A stretch of 43,407 bases of DNA, taken from assembly GCA_024279035.1 (NCBI GenBank), contig JAJRSA010000038.1, forward strand, positions 1 through 43,407, read 5' to 3'. Below the pieces are notes generated by a model. The model did no database searches. It was not told where the DNA came from and saw only the letters and a list, made by a program, of their open reading frames with translations. This DNA is from Alphaproteobacteria bacterium. GTDB lineage: Bacteria > Pseudomonadota > Alphaproteobacteria > Micavibrionales > Micavibrionaceae. Made by a program: the position numbers and the translations under genes. Positions 25,030-35,501 of the stretch are shown piece after piece; the first letter of the stretch is position 1; the number at the start of each line of letters is the position of its first letter.

Positions 25030-25799
25030 AAAATACTTTATTTATTATAACGCTTATTCTTCTATTATTCCCCTCCGTTGCCTCTGCACAAAACAAGGAC
25101 GCGCCCATTGAAATCTCTGCCGATAACACGCTTGAATGGCATCGAGACAAACAACAATACATCGCCACAGGCAATGCAGTGGCGATCCAAAATGAGACAA
25201 AAATTAAAGCCGACACCCTCACCGCTCATTACATTTCTTCTCCACAAAAAGACACAGAAATTACCAAAATCATTGCCGAAGGACACGTTATTATCACGAC
25301 AAAAGATACAATTGTGACTGGAGACAAGGCTGTCTATCTTATCAAAGACGAGCAGGCCACACTCACGGGAGACACCCTGAAACTCACCAATGATAAAATG
25401 ACGGTTGAAGCCTCTGACTCTTTTGAATATTGGACACAGGCCCAAAAATTCAAAGCAAAAGGTCATACAAAAATTGTAGATCAAGACCGCATCCTCACAG
25501 CTGATGAGGTTACAGCATGGTTTATGGACAAAGAAGGAGAGCAAATCCTCAAAGAAGCCAATGCGATTGGTAATGTTGTTATGATCACCCAAAGCGATAC
25601 CGCCTCTGGTGATACAGGACATTATGATGGCCTAAAGGAAATCATCACGCTCGAAGACAATGTTAAAATTGTTCGCGACAAAAATATTCTCAACGGTACG
25701 CGTGCTATCGTAAACCTCAAGACAGGAATCAGCCAACTCTTTGGAGACAAAACAGGCGGGCGCGTGACAGGCACTTTTTTTCCGAAGAAGAAAGACTAA
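25026..25799 (+). CDS. lptA: LPS transport periplasmic protein LptA
   Basis: A 257-residue periplasmic beta-jellyroll (OstA-like) protein that links LptC to LptD. Signal peptide about 1-22 (ITLILLLFPSVASAQ). The repeated turns are IEISADNTLEWHRDKQQYIATGNAV, IIAEGHVIITT, KFKAKGHTKIV and ITLEDNVKIVRD. The end GGRVTGTFFPKK is family-typical. Usually lptB and rpoN follow; here an AAA ATPase on the opposite strand overlaps its last 4 bp. Confidence 0.9.
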   Translation: MKNTLFIITLILLLFPSVASAQNKDAPIEISADNTLEWHRDKQQYIATGNAVAIQNETKIKADTLTAHYISSPQKDTEITKIIAEGHVIITTKDTIVTGDKAVYLIKDEQATLTGDTLKLTNDKMTVEASDSFEYWTQAQKFKAKGHTKIVDQDRILTADEVTAWFMDKEGEQILKEANAIGNVVMITQSDTASGDTGHYDGLKEIITLEDNVKIVRDKNILNGTRAIVNLKTGISQLFGDKTGGRVTGTFFPKKKD

Positions 25800-26965
25800 G
25801 CAGGAGAAATCCTTTTTAAATAATCATCAAACATTGGGACAGTAAATCCTGTGTCTCCGTAAGAAGGACTATACACCATCCCTTTTTTTATTAAAGAGTT
25901 TCTGATAGGCGCTACGCTCCTCACCTCCACACCTAATTTTTGAGCTATATCTCCAGACCTATGTGGCCCTTCCCCCAGTTTAGCCATTGCAAATAAATAA
26001 TCTTTTTCTCGAGGTGTCAACCTATCCAAACGAACACGAAAAAAACTTTCATCTAAACTTTTTTTAGCCATTTCACTGGCTTTTTCGACGTCTTCTATAG
26101 TTATTGGAGAATCTTCTGCAACATTCCAAGTATGATATCCCCATTCTTGGATAAAATAAGGATACCCTTCTGTTTTTTTAACGATTTCACTCAAAGCATT
26201 TTTGTTAAAAATAACATTCTCTTTTTTTGCTGGAGATTTAAGAGCAAGCATTGCATCAGATTTTTCTAAAGCACCTACTTTAGGGTAGTCAAATAATCGT
26301 TCAGCATAAGATTTTGATTTTCCTGCCAAACCTACCAAAGGCGGTAAACCCGCTCCAATCAATATCAAAGGTAGTTTCTTTTGAGAGATCTTATGCATAG
26401 CCATAATTAAAGCTCCAAATTCTTGCTCACTCGTATATTGCAACTCGTCAATAATTATTGCTACGGGTTTATTTTTTTCCTTTGCCAGCAACCCAACAAC
26501 ATCCAAAAGATCTGGTAAATCAATTTCAATGTCTCCTGTGTCAGCGATACCGTTCTCCGAATCTATTTGAATAGATATCTCTCCAATATTTATCTTTACA
26601 GACTTTGCAAAACCTTGTAGCGCTCCAAAGGCTTTTCTTACAAGATCTGTGGCTTGTTCTTGTTTACTAAGTTGTAGAAGTATTCTACGGAGAGCAGGGA
26701 CAAGAATGTTGGGCAATGATTTCTTCTCTTGTGCTTCTATTAAAGAAACCGTATATCCTGTTTTTATTGCTATACCTTCAATTTTATTAAGCAACACAGT
26801 CTTCCCAACACCCCTTAGTCCAATCAAGAGATAGCTTTTTGCATTATAGCCTCTTTTAATTCGCTCTAATGTTATACTTGTCTTCTCTAATATATCATCA
26901 CGTCCAACTAACTCTGGAGGCTGTGTTCCAGCACCTGGAGCAAAAGGGTTTGTAACTGGATCCAT
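25796..26965 (-). CDS. AAA-type ATPase with C-terminal winged helix
   Basis: A 389-residue protein with N-terminal motif NPFAPGAG-x-PPELVGRD, Walker A GLRGVGKT (residues 49-56), Walker B AIIIDELQ, a sensor-like LILIGAGLP and a C-terminal winged-helix part (DRLTPREKDYLFAMAKL to TVPMFDDYLK). It belongs to a widespread stand-alone group of Orc1/Cdc6-like or STAND-type ATPases of unknown job that often occur as solitary, mobile-looking genes. AAGG is 7 nt before the ATG. It is in line with dps-rocD and preceded by a 9-bp tandem repeat. It occupies the place where lptB would follow lptA. More AT-rich by eye than its neighbours, consistent with acquisition. Confidence 0.85.
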   Translation of the reverse strand: MDPVTNPFAPGAGTQPPELVGRDDILEKTSITLERIKRGYNAKSYLLIGLRGVGKTVLLNKIEGIAIKTGYTVSLIEAQEKKSLPNILVPALRRILLQLSKQEQATDLVRKAFGALQGFAKSVKINIGEISIQIDSENGIADTGDIEIDLPDLLDVVGLLAKEKNKPVAIIIDELQYTSEQEFGALIMAMHKISQKKLPLILIGAGLPPLVGLAGKSKSYAERLFDYPKVGALEKSDAMLALKSPAKKENVIFNKNALSEIVKKTEGYPYFIQEWGYHTWNVAEDSPITIEDVEKASEMAKKSLDESFFRVRLDRLTPREKDYLFAMAKLGEGPHRSGDIAQKLGVEVRSVAPIRNSLIKKGMVYSPSYGDTGFTVPMFDDYLKRISPA

Positions 26966-26981
26966 TCATATACCTTATCAT

Positions 26982-27024
26982 AGTTTATCTAGTTTATCTA
27001 GTTTATCTAGTTTATCTAGTTTAT
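26982..27024. repeat. 9-bp tandem repeat between rocD and the ATPase
   Basis: AGTTTATCT repeats four times exactly (26982-27017), with a partial fifth copy that contains the rocD stop codon (27021-27023). It spans the whole rocD-ATPase gap up to about 15 bp before the ATPase start. Such short direct repeats change number by slippage and could vary spacing or expression of the ATPase. Confidence 0.9.
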
Positions 27025-28217
27025 TCTAAAACATCCCGTATATGCCCCAACGCCCACTCTAATTCTTCTTTGGTGATTGTAAGCGGTGGGGCAAGGCGTA
27101 CAATGGTTTCGTGCGTTTCCTTACAGAGGAGTCCTTTTTCTTTAAGCTGTTCACACAGTAAGCGCGCAGAGATTTTGTCTGGATCAATATCTATCCCCAC
27201 CCACAATCCAGCGCCTCGAATGTCTTTGATGTAAGGCGAGTCTATTTTACTGAGTTCAGCTTTTAAGTATGCTCCTAACTCAGCACTTCGCTGTGTGAGC
27301 TTCTCATCTTTAAGAATGTCCAAGGCCTCACTTCCAATCGCACAGGCAATGGGGTTGCCTCCAAAGGTTGAGCCATGAGACCCAGGCTCAAACACATCCA
27401 TCACTTCCGCATTTGCTAAAAAGGCAGAGACAGGATACACACCACCTCCCAACGCTTTTCCCAAAATCAATCCATCGGGAGAGTCAATTTCATGTTGAAA
27501 CGCAAAATCTTTCCCTGTCCGCCCAGGCCCTGTTTGGACTTCATCGAGAATAAGAAGAACATTGTTGTCTTTACAAATATCTTGGACTTGTTTGAGCCAT
27601 CCTTTAGGAGGCATAACAATTCCTGATTCTCCTTGCATGGGCTCAGTGAGATACGCACACGTCTCAGGTGTGATGGCCTGCTTTAACGCCTCAATATCTC
27701 CATAAGGGACAGACTCAAAGCCTCCATCAAACGGTCCAAAATCTTGTTTGTATAAATCATCAGAAGAAAATCCAACAATCATCGTTGTCCGCCCATGAAA
27801 ATTCCCAGACGATACAATGATTTTAGCCTTATTCTCAGGAATATTTTTGTGCCTATATCCCCAGCGCCGTGCGGCTTTAATCGCAGTCTCCACAGCTTCT
27901 GCCCCCGTGTTCATAGGACACATTTTATCCATCCCCGTGAGAAGACAGAGTTTTTCCGCAAACGCCCCTAACTTGTCCGTATGAAACGCCCGAGACGGCA
28001 CACCAAGTTGTCCAAGTTGATCTGTCAATGCCTTTTGGATACGTTTATTCAAATGCCCCGCACTCATCGCACTATAAGCACTTAAAAAATCGAGATACTT
28101 ATTGCCGTCCACATCCCACACCCAACATCCCTCAGCTCTATTTAAGACCACAGGTAAAGGATGGTAGTTATACGCAAGGTAGCGGGATTCGCGATCGATG
28201 TAGTCTTGTGTTTTCAT
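27021..28217 (-). CDS. rocD: Ornithine aminotransferase
   Basis: A class III PLP transaminase of 398 residues that converts ornithine plus 2-oxoglutarate to glutamate semialdehyde. Ornithine aminotransferase features: YLAYNYHPLPVVL at the N-terminus, FLSAYSAMSAGH, MNTGAEAVETAIKAARRWGY, GNFHGRTT, LILDEVQTGPGRTG, and the PLP lysine in LILGKALGGG (Lys254), then GSHGSTFGGNPIACA. Starts 1 bp after the dps stop, so it is the second gene of a dps-rocD unit; this pairing suggests stress-linked arginine/ornithine use, an inference. Confidence 0.95.
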   Translation of the reverse strand: MKTQDYIDRESRYLAYNYHPLPVVLNRAEGCWVWDVDGNKYLDFLSAYSAMSAGHLNKRIQKALTDQLGQLGVPSRAFHTDKLGAFAEKLCLLTGMDKMCPMNTGAEAVETAIKAARRWGYRHKNIPENKAKIIVSSGNFHGRTTMIVGFSSDDLYKQDFGPFDGGFESVPYGDIEALKQAITPETCAYLTEPMQGESGIVMPPKGWLKQVQDICKDNNVLLILDEVQTGPGRTGKDFAFQHEIDSPDGLILGKALGGGVYPVSAFLANAEVMDVFEPGSHGSTFGGNPIACAIGSEALDILKDEKLTQRSAELGAYLKAELSKIDSPYIKDIRGAGLWVGIDIDPDKISARLLCEQLKEKGLLCKETHETIVRLAPPLTITKEELEWALGHIRDVLE

Positions 28218-28218
28218 T

Positions 28219-28686
28219 TTATTTCAAAAGACTATTAAGCATCCAAGCTGTTTTTTCATGGACATTGATACGATCCGTCAGTAATCCTGCGGTCACTTCA
28301 TCTCCAGCCTCTGCGGCCACACGGAGGACAGGATGTATTGTCTCCACAATTTTTTGATGATCTTGAGCCAATTCAGCAACCATATCATCCGCTTTCAATG
28401 TTTCACTCTGCTCTTGGAGGCTCGCCTCTTTCAAGAGTGTGCGATACGAATTGGGCGCATACGCCCCTAAAGCCCGTATCCGCTCAGCAATATCATCTGT
28501 GATGTTCCACATCTCTAAATATTGAACACTAAACATCTCATGGAGCTGTCCAAACCGATCTCCTTCCACATTCCAGTGAAAGCTATGTGTTTTAAAATAC
28601 AACACAAATGTATCTGCTAAAATGCGCCCCAACCCATCTACAATGTCCTGATTGCCTTGACCACTCATATAATTGACTCGACTCAT
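28219..28686 (-). CDS. dps: Dps-family ferroxidase / DNA-protection protein
   Basis: A 155-residue ferritin-like protein that forms dodecamers, oxidises iron with peroxide, and protects DNA. The ferroxidase signature is KTHSFHWNVEGDRFGQLHEMF and YLEMWNITDDIAERI, followed by RALGAYAPNSY. The N-terminus lacks a long Lys-rich tail, so DNA binding is uncertain. A good ribosome site (AGGGGAG) precedes the ATG. Divergent from asnB with 290 bp between; I see no other gene there except a weak TTG frame. Confidence 0.92.
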   Translation of the reverse strand: MSRVNYMSGQGNQDIVDGLGRILADTFVLYFKTHSFHWNVEGDRFGQLHEMFSVQYLEMWNITDDIAERIRALGAYAPNSYRTLLKEASLQEQSETLKADDMVAELAQDHQKIVETIHPVLRVAAEAGDEVTAGLLTDRINVHEKTAWMLNSLLK

Positions 28687-28976
28687 CGACTCTCCCCTTT
28701 CATTATTTATCTTACTTATGAGGTTAGATTATATCCTTTTGAACTGAAATCAATAAAGTCTTGTGGTCTTACTCTTATTTATCCAAGGGCACATCACAAA
28801 ACCCGTCAGTTCTAAAATAGCCCCTGTACTCACCCCCTGATCTCGAAAAAACGTCCAGTAGATCGACAGAGAAGAGAAACCAATACGGCTAAGAATTGCA
28901 CAAAGGGCTGTTCTCATGAGAGGGGGAAGGGTATCATTAAAATCCAAGAACAGAAACTAAAAGGCAATCATTTTAC

Positions 28977-30899
28977 ATGTGTGGTGTAACAGGACTTTTC
29001 TCAACAGGATCGAATCCTCAAATTGATCTTCAAATTCGACGCATGAGTGATACTATTTCTTATCGAGGGCCTGATGGGGATGGGTTTTGGGTCAATACAG
29101 AAAAAAATATAGCATTGGGCCATCGTCGGCTGGCGATTCTTGATCTCTCGGAAGAAGGCAAGCAACCTATGCTGTCTCCCTCTGGTCGTTATGTGATGAG
29201 TTATAATGGAGAGATCTATAATTATCTTACTCTCAAAACGGATTTAGAAACAAAGGGGTATGAATTTCGAGGGCATTCCGACACTGAAATTCTTTTGGCT
29301 GCATTTGAAACTTATGGGATCAAACAAACACTTGAAAAACTCAGTGGGATGTTTGCCATTATTTTGTGGGATCGACACACAAATACAGTCACTTTAATCC
29401 GCGATTTTCTAGGGAAGAAACCTTTATATGTAGGCTGGGCAGGGAAAGATCTTCTTGTTTCATCCGAGCTCAAAGCCTTTCACACCCATCCTCATTTTCA
29501 AGCAGAAATTAATCAAGATCATTTAGCTCTCTATTTCAGATATGGGTGCGTGCCTGCCCCTCACTCTATTTTCAAAAATGTCTATCAGCTTCTCCCTGGA
29601 TCTTTGATGAATATTCCACTCAAAAACATGCATGCAGGGCAAATTCTTCTTCCCTTGATAGAGCACTATTGGGACGCCTCTCAAATCATTAGAGACCGTA
29701 GTGCACAGCGTTTACAGCCAAGAGAGGAGAAAGAAACGATTGATGCGTTTGAAACGCTCCTCTCTACATGCGTCTCTGAGCGCATGATATCTGATGTCCC
29801 TCTAGGGGCTTTTCTCTCAGGGGGAATCGATTCAAGTGCCATTGTCGCCCTCATGCAAAAACAAAGCACGAAACCTATCAAAACCTATTCCGTTGGCTTT
29901 GATGTTGAAGGGTTTAATGAGGCAGAATTTGCCAAACAGATTGCACATCATCTTGGGACAGATCACCATGAACTCTATCTCTCCTCTCAAGATGCACTGG
30001 ATATTATTCCTTCCCTCCCAAATATTTACGACGAACCTTTTGCAGACATCTCCCAGATCCCCACCTATCTGGTGTGTAAATTTGCCAAAGAGCATGTAAC
30101 TGTTGCCCTAAGTGGAGATGGAGGGGATGAGCTCCTCGGTGGATATAGGCGCCATTTCATGGTGCCTCCGATGTGGAATAAGATAAAATATTGCCCTCAT
30201 GCTCTCCGCTCTCTTCTCTCTGGAACGATTGGATTAATCGGGAGTGATACATGGAATCGAGTAGGCGCGGGACGACATCCTCATCTTGCTGATAGCATGG
30301 AAAAATTAGCGGGGCTCATGCGTCAAAAAGACAGTGCGGGCGTTTATGATTATCTTCTTGGGTTTTGGGAAAACCCCTATGCGATTGTACCTGATGCGCG
30401 CCCTATTGATTTAAGCTTCAAAGCCATCAATGTGGAAGGCTTGAGCTTTGCAGAAGATATGATGATGAAGGATACTCTCTCCTATCTTCCCAATGATATC
30501 CTCCAAAAAGGTGATCGTGCCAGCATGGCGGTTTCCCTTGAAGCCCGTGCGCCTCTTTTAGATCGTCGTCTTTTTGAATATGCATGGACACTTCCAGAAT
30601 ATTTTAAAATCAGAGATGGACAAGGGAAGTGGATCTTGCGTGAAGTTCTCGCCCGTCACGTGCCTCGTGATCTATGGGAGCGTCCCAAGCGAGGATTTTC
30701 TCCCCCTTTGGGAGTCTGGCTTAAAGGTGAGTTAAGAGAATGGGCAGAACATCTTCTCTCAAAGTCTGCCTTAGACTCAGCAGGCCTCAATAGCACACTC
30801 ATTCGAAAAACATGGGATGATCACTGTGCAGAGCGTCGTAACCATTCTGTCCGCCTGTGGACTGTTTTAATGTTTCAGGCGTGGAGAGATAAATATTAA
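28977..30899 (+). CDS. asnB: Asparagine synthase (glutamine-hydrolysing)
   Basis: A 640-residue amidotransferase. The Met-Cys start (MCGVTGLF) leaves the nucleophile Cys after Met removal; class II glutaminase motifs are RRMSDTISYRGPDGDG, HRRLAILD and NGEIYNY. The synthetase domain has the PP-loop FLSGGIDSSAIVAL (about residues 277-290) and SGDGGDELLGGYRRH. The length and the style fit the group often found in surface-polysaccharide clusters, where these enzymes amidate sugar acids; it could also be the housekeeping enzyme. It lies between dps and the adhesin. Confidence 0.92.
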   Translation: MCGVTGLFSTGSNPQIDLQIRRMSDTISYRGPDGDGFWVNTEKNIALGHRRLAILDLSEEGKQPMLSPSGRYVMSYNGEIYNYLTLKTDLETKGYEFRGHSDTEILLAAFETYGIKQTLEKLSGMFAIILWDRHTNTVTLIRDFLGKKPLYVGWAGKDLLVSSELKAFHTHPHFQAEINQDHLALYFRYGCVPAPHSIFKNVYQLLPGSLMNIPLKNMHAGQILLPLIEHYWDASQIIRDRSAQRLQPREEKETIDAFETLLSTCVSERMISDVPLGAFLSGGIDSSAIVALMQKQSTKPIKTYSVGFDVEGFNEAEFAKQIAHHLGTDHHELYLSSQDALDIIPSLPNIYDEPFADISQIPTYLVCKFAKEHVTVALSGDGGDELLGGYRRHFMVPPMWNKIKYCPHALRSLLSGTIGLIGSDTWNRVGAGRHPHLADSMEKLAGLMRQKDSAGVYDYLLGFWENPYAIVPDARPIDLSFKAINVEGLSFAEDMMMKDTLSYLPNDILQKGDRASMAVSLEARAPLLDRRLFEYAWTLPEYFKIRDGQGKWILREVLARHVPRDLWERPKRGFSPPLGVWLKGELREWAEHLLSKSALDSAGLNSTLIRKTWDDHCAERRNHSVRLWTVLMFQAWRDKY

Positions 30900-30936
30900 A
30901 AAAGCCTCGGAACTCTATATAAACTCAGAGGCTTTT
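30900..30936. terminator. Bidirectional terminator between asnB and the adhesin gene
   Basis: AAAAGCCTC (30900-30908) and GAGGCTTTT (30928-30936) form a perfect 9-bp stem with a 19-nt loop. T-runs follow on both strands (TTTTCTTAT forward, TTTTTTTAAT reverse), so it can end both converging transcripts: asnB stops at 30899, the adhesin frame at 30957. Confidence 0.85.
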
Positions 30937-30956
30937 CTTATGTTCTTGTGTATGTT

Positions 30957-33900
30957 CTAAATGGTCTGAGCGTTCAAAACCAATTGATCCAGATCTTCTC
31001 CTTGAATATTCTCAAGGACAACAAGATCAACAGCATTGGTAATATTTCCTGACCCAGATGTATCAACAGAAATAACAGTATCCCCATTCACTTCACGCTG
31101 GAAGATAAAGTCTTCAATCGCTTCGGTGATAGGGTCGTAATTTTGTAAGAAATCACTGAGATCAACGACATCACCCTCCCCTGTATTAAAGTCTTTAATA
31201 CGATCTACATTTCCATCAACGGATGATTGTTCAAACAAGAAAGTATCTTGTCCAGATCCTCCATAGAGGAGATCTTCTCCATATCCTGATTCAATGACAT
31301 TATCTAAACCATTCCCAACAATCAGATCATCACCCTCTGTTCCTGTAAGCTGCAAATGATTTTCACCAAATTGCAAGCACCCAAGGTCAGTCGAAAATTT
31401 CAATACAGCAACATCTGTATCTCCGTCGGCATCTTGAAGCGTATATTGAAAATATTCAATACCAGAGTCATTCGTTGTTCTTTCATATGTGTAAGACCCA
31501 TCAGAATGAAGTTCTAATTTCCCATACTCACCTGCGAGAATGAGCGCGCCACCTTCTGGAATAGTATAAGTCATACCATCATGTAAAATATTGGCAATTG
31601 AACCTTCTATATCAGCCCCGACCTCATCATTAGAAATGATGTTTCCGTTAACACTTCGCGTATGTGCATCAAGATTCATATAATCATCATGCGCTTTTGG
31701 TCCATCATCATGAAGATCCACACCAATGATAGCGGTATCTGTATCGCCATCCGCATCTGTAATTTGCACCTCAAATTTAAGCCAGATCACATCATCATGG
31801 TTTGTGCCATCAGGATGATCCACAGGCTTGTACTGTGTATAGGTATATTGACCCGTCGTTGGGTTTACAACCAAATCAAAGACTGTGTCTCCTCCTGTTT
31901 TCCCAATATAACCGTCTGCTGTTGCTGTGACCGTAATAGTTTCTCCACCAGATGTAAGATCCTGATTTTGACCCCCCACTTGAAAAAGAGCCGAAAAGTT
32001 TCCTGTAGGATCAATAGCCCCTGCACCATCTTCTCCGAAATCAAAATCCAATGTTTGCGTATAGGAAATCTGATCGACACCATCAAGATTTGTTTCATCA
32101 ATCGCTTTGAATTTTGTATTTATATAAGGCTCATCATCATAGATATCAAACCCAATCGTAGAGTCAGCCGTATCGCCATCTGCATCTGTAATCGTCACGC
32201 CAAAGCGTATCCATAAAACATCATCACCAGCGACGCCCTCAGGATGATCAACGGCAGCAAATTGCGTATATGTGTATTCTCCACTTGTTGGATCAATGAC
32301 AATTGTAAAGACAGTGTCTCCCCCTGCTGTTCCGATATAGCCATCCGCAGTCGCAACAACATCAACAAGAACACCATTAGATGTCAAATCTTGCGCTGTA
32401 CCGCCAGCTTCATATTTGGCCATGAAGGAGCCGTTCGGGGCAATAGAGCCTTCTCCGTCTTCTCCAAAATCAAAATCCAATGTTTTCGTAATCACAATAG
32501 GGCCATTTTCAAGCCTATATTCTTCCACACGGGAAAAATCTTTCTCTTCAATATACGGTCCATCATCTTTGACATGGATGGTAATCGCCCCTGTATCTGT
32601 ATCTCCATCATCATCTGTCCCTGTCACACCAAAGACAAGATCAATCACATCATCTGGATTTGTTGTATCCGCATGATCCAATGTGCCAATCAAATTAAAA
32701 GTAAAGTCTCCGTTTGCATCCACAACCAGTGTAAAGATTGTCTCTGTGCCTGCTGTTCCTGTGTATGTATCTCCACTCACTGTTACAGTGACAGGCACAC
32801 CACCAGATGTCAGTGTTCCACCCGCCACAGATCCAGTGACCAAGAAGCTTCCCGCACCTGTTGGTGCCACTGTCCCTGGACCATCTGTTCCAAAGTCAGC
32901 AGACACTGTTCCACTCACAGCCAATGGCCCTAGCTCCGTTTCATCAACTGTCTGCTCGCCATCGCCAATCTCCGGAATGTCATCTGCATCCACAAGTGTG
33001 ATTGTCAGATCTGCTTTCGAAGGATCTCCATCAAAATCAACTATTGTGTAGGTAAAGACATCTTGCCCTGCATCCTCAGTCGTGCGTGTATAGGTATAAG
33101 AGCCATCTGCGGCCAGCTCAAGCACACCATGATCTCCGACAACAGTCACAGTTCCAACGACAGGTACCGTAACCGTCACTCCATTAAAAGTTACTTCTGT
33201 AACCGCAACAGGAGCATCTTCTCCAGAGTCATCATTGGTTAAAACATTTCCTGTTGTCACCGTCTCAACATCTGAAAGGGAATTCGTATCATCAACGGCA
33301 ACAGGTGCATCATCCGCGACACGAATAGTGATAAGACCATCAACAACATCGCCATCATTATCTGCGGCCTGATAAGAAAAATGAAGGTCAATCACATCAT
33401 TTGGATTTGTTCCATCCGCATGATCAAGCTCATCTAATAAATTAAAACTGTACGATCCATCGCTATTGACTTGGAGCGTAAAGATATCACGCCCATCCGC
33501 AGATGTCCCTGTGTAGGCGTTTCCTGCAAGTGTAACTGTCACAGGAGAACCATGCGAAGACAATACACCTCCAGAGAGAGAGCCATCCACTGTAAAGCTA
33601 TTGGCTGCTTTCGGTGTAATTGTTCCCGGACCATCCGTTCCAAAATCAACAGTGACTGTGCCACTAACGGTGAGTGGTCCAAGATCACTTTCATCAAGTG
33701 TTTTTGTCTCGTCTTGAGGATCAGGCACATCATCAGCTGTAATTGTAAGTGTGACCTCCGTTGTGTTAGATGCTTGATTATCTGTGAAATCAAACTCATT
33801 ATCTGAAACAGGAGCTTCATCTGCAATCGACTCAACGGTCAGTGTATACGTCCCGACTGTTCCATCAGGCGCATTCACACCAAGCCCTACAAGATCGGCA

Positions 33901-35501
33901 ACATCAAGCTCCCATACACCCGGCGTAACTTCTGTGCCTGCTGTCAGAGAAACACCAACAGGCACATCACTAATCCGCACAAGAGAAATGACTTCTGAGC
34001 CATCGCCGTCTGTTGTATCTGTTGTAATAGTCAAAGGCACAATCGTGCCCTCTTCTCCTGACGCATTCGACGCCGTCAAATCAGGTGTATCTGCCACAGC
34101 ATCTGTCAGAATTGTATATGTATCTGTTGCAGACGACGTTAACCCCGTTGTCGTATCGGTGACTGTGACTGTGACATCGAGTGTTTAAGAATCAATGTCA
34201 CTATCAGCAGGCGGAGCAACTTCTGGTCCACCAAGAAAATCTACGCCCACAGGCGTTGTAAATGTCCAAATTCCTGTCCCTGCATCATATGTTCCACCAT
34301 TCAGATCAACAACACTCCACCCAACAGGCACATCAATTTCTACAGTCAAAATATTACCTGCACCTGTATTTGGTACATCGACGACCACATCAACAGAACT
34401 GTCTTCCTTTACAACCAAACTTGGAATAGAGATTGTAGGAGGAGGAGGCGGTGTTGGCGCATCTCCTGATCCCACAAGAACATTTTGCTCATCCACAAAC
34501 TCTGGCGCATTATAATTAAGCTCTGTATATTCGTGAGGTCCAATTGCAGGATCGTTAACCAATGGGGCGGCATCAACGCCAGATTGATATCCATATCCCC
34601 CACGACTCGCTGTTCCTGTTTCTCCCGCTGCAGGTTCAATTTCAGAAAATTGCTGCGCAACTTCTGCTAAGTCTGTTCTTGCAATAGAGCTTGTAGAGTC
34701 CACGTACTGAGGGTCTATTTCCTCTGATGGATTTTCAACACTATTATTCTCAGACGATGTGTCTTCACTAATTGTAGATTCAACAACTTCAAGTGCGTCC
34801 TCAGAAGGAGATTCTTCTCCAGAGGCAGGTTCGATAGTCGCAATATCTTCCTCTGCATTCCGCGAGGCTAAAAATGTTGGCACTAAAGAGATTGCTTCAA
34901 TCACTGATCCATCCGCTAAAGCCACAATTGGAGGCAATGCTCCGTTAGCAACCACATAGAAATCTCTCAAGGTCAGCGTTTGCCCTTGCCCAAAATCAAC
35001 AATCAAATCCATACCTTTTTGAGTCATGGCCTGTACATCGGTCAGATCAAAACTAAATTGATATTCTTGCCCTGCCTGTACATATAATTCTTGTGACTCA
35101 TCTATGGGTGCATTTAAAATTTTAACACCAAAAGACTCACCTTCATCCCCTGCCGCTGGAGCTAACGCGGCCAAACTATCTCCCTCTCCACTGTCCGTTT
35201 CTGTAGATGACACCAATTGCTTGTAAAGATCTTCTGGGTAAATGATTGTATTGTCAGAGAGCTGTATAATTGTATCCCGCCCACAAGAGTCAGCGGAGTT
35301 CGCTAATTCTTGGAAATTTTCAATCACAACATGCGATCCATTAATCAGATCCATCGTGACCGACCCATCTGCGTTTAAACGAGGATCCCCCATAATTGAG
35401 TCTTTCGAAAAGGAGAGTGTATTGACTTCCCCCGCCCTTAAATTCATGACTTGCGTTGCCCCTGCTTTTGGCAATTCAACCTCACATAGATCCTTTGGCA
35501 T
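30957..35501 (-). pseudogene. T1SS-143/RTX adhesin gene interrupted by an in-frame TAA
   Basis: Two frames in the same register, 34185-35501 (438 residues) and 30957-34097 (1046 residues), are separated by one TAA at 34185-34187; the 29 codons between it and the GTG at 34097 continue the repeat sequence without break. Read as one gene it is 1514 residues. The N-terminal part has BapA-like prefix motifs and two PAAG sites (residues 115-118, 290-293), then repeats of the T1SS-143 type (each with 'DFGTDGPGTI...' / 'ADGYIGTAGGDTVFTIV...' / 'DVIWLKFEV.ITDADGDT') and VCBS-like spacers, one RTX block (GTEGDDLIVGNGLDNVIESG) and a C-terminal type I secretion target region. A strong ribosome site (AAGGAG, 7 nt) precedes the ATG at 35501. 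The 5' part alone lacks the secretion signal. Confidence 0.8.

Noticed and set aside
28750-28947. 65-residue frame on the minus strand between dps and asnB
   Set aside because: TTG start without a ribosome site, no recognisable domain, and it lies in the probable promoter region of asnB.
32244-32933. 229-residue frame antisense to the adhesin
   Set aside because: Cys/Ile-rich composition is a reverse-complement shadow of Asp/Gly/Thr-rich repeats; no start signal.
34185-34187. Reading TAA as a sense codon or programmed readthrough in the adhesin gene
   Set aside because: Every other gene here uses TAA normally as a stop, and no readthrough signal is evident; mutation or error is simpler.
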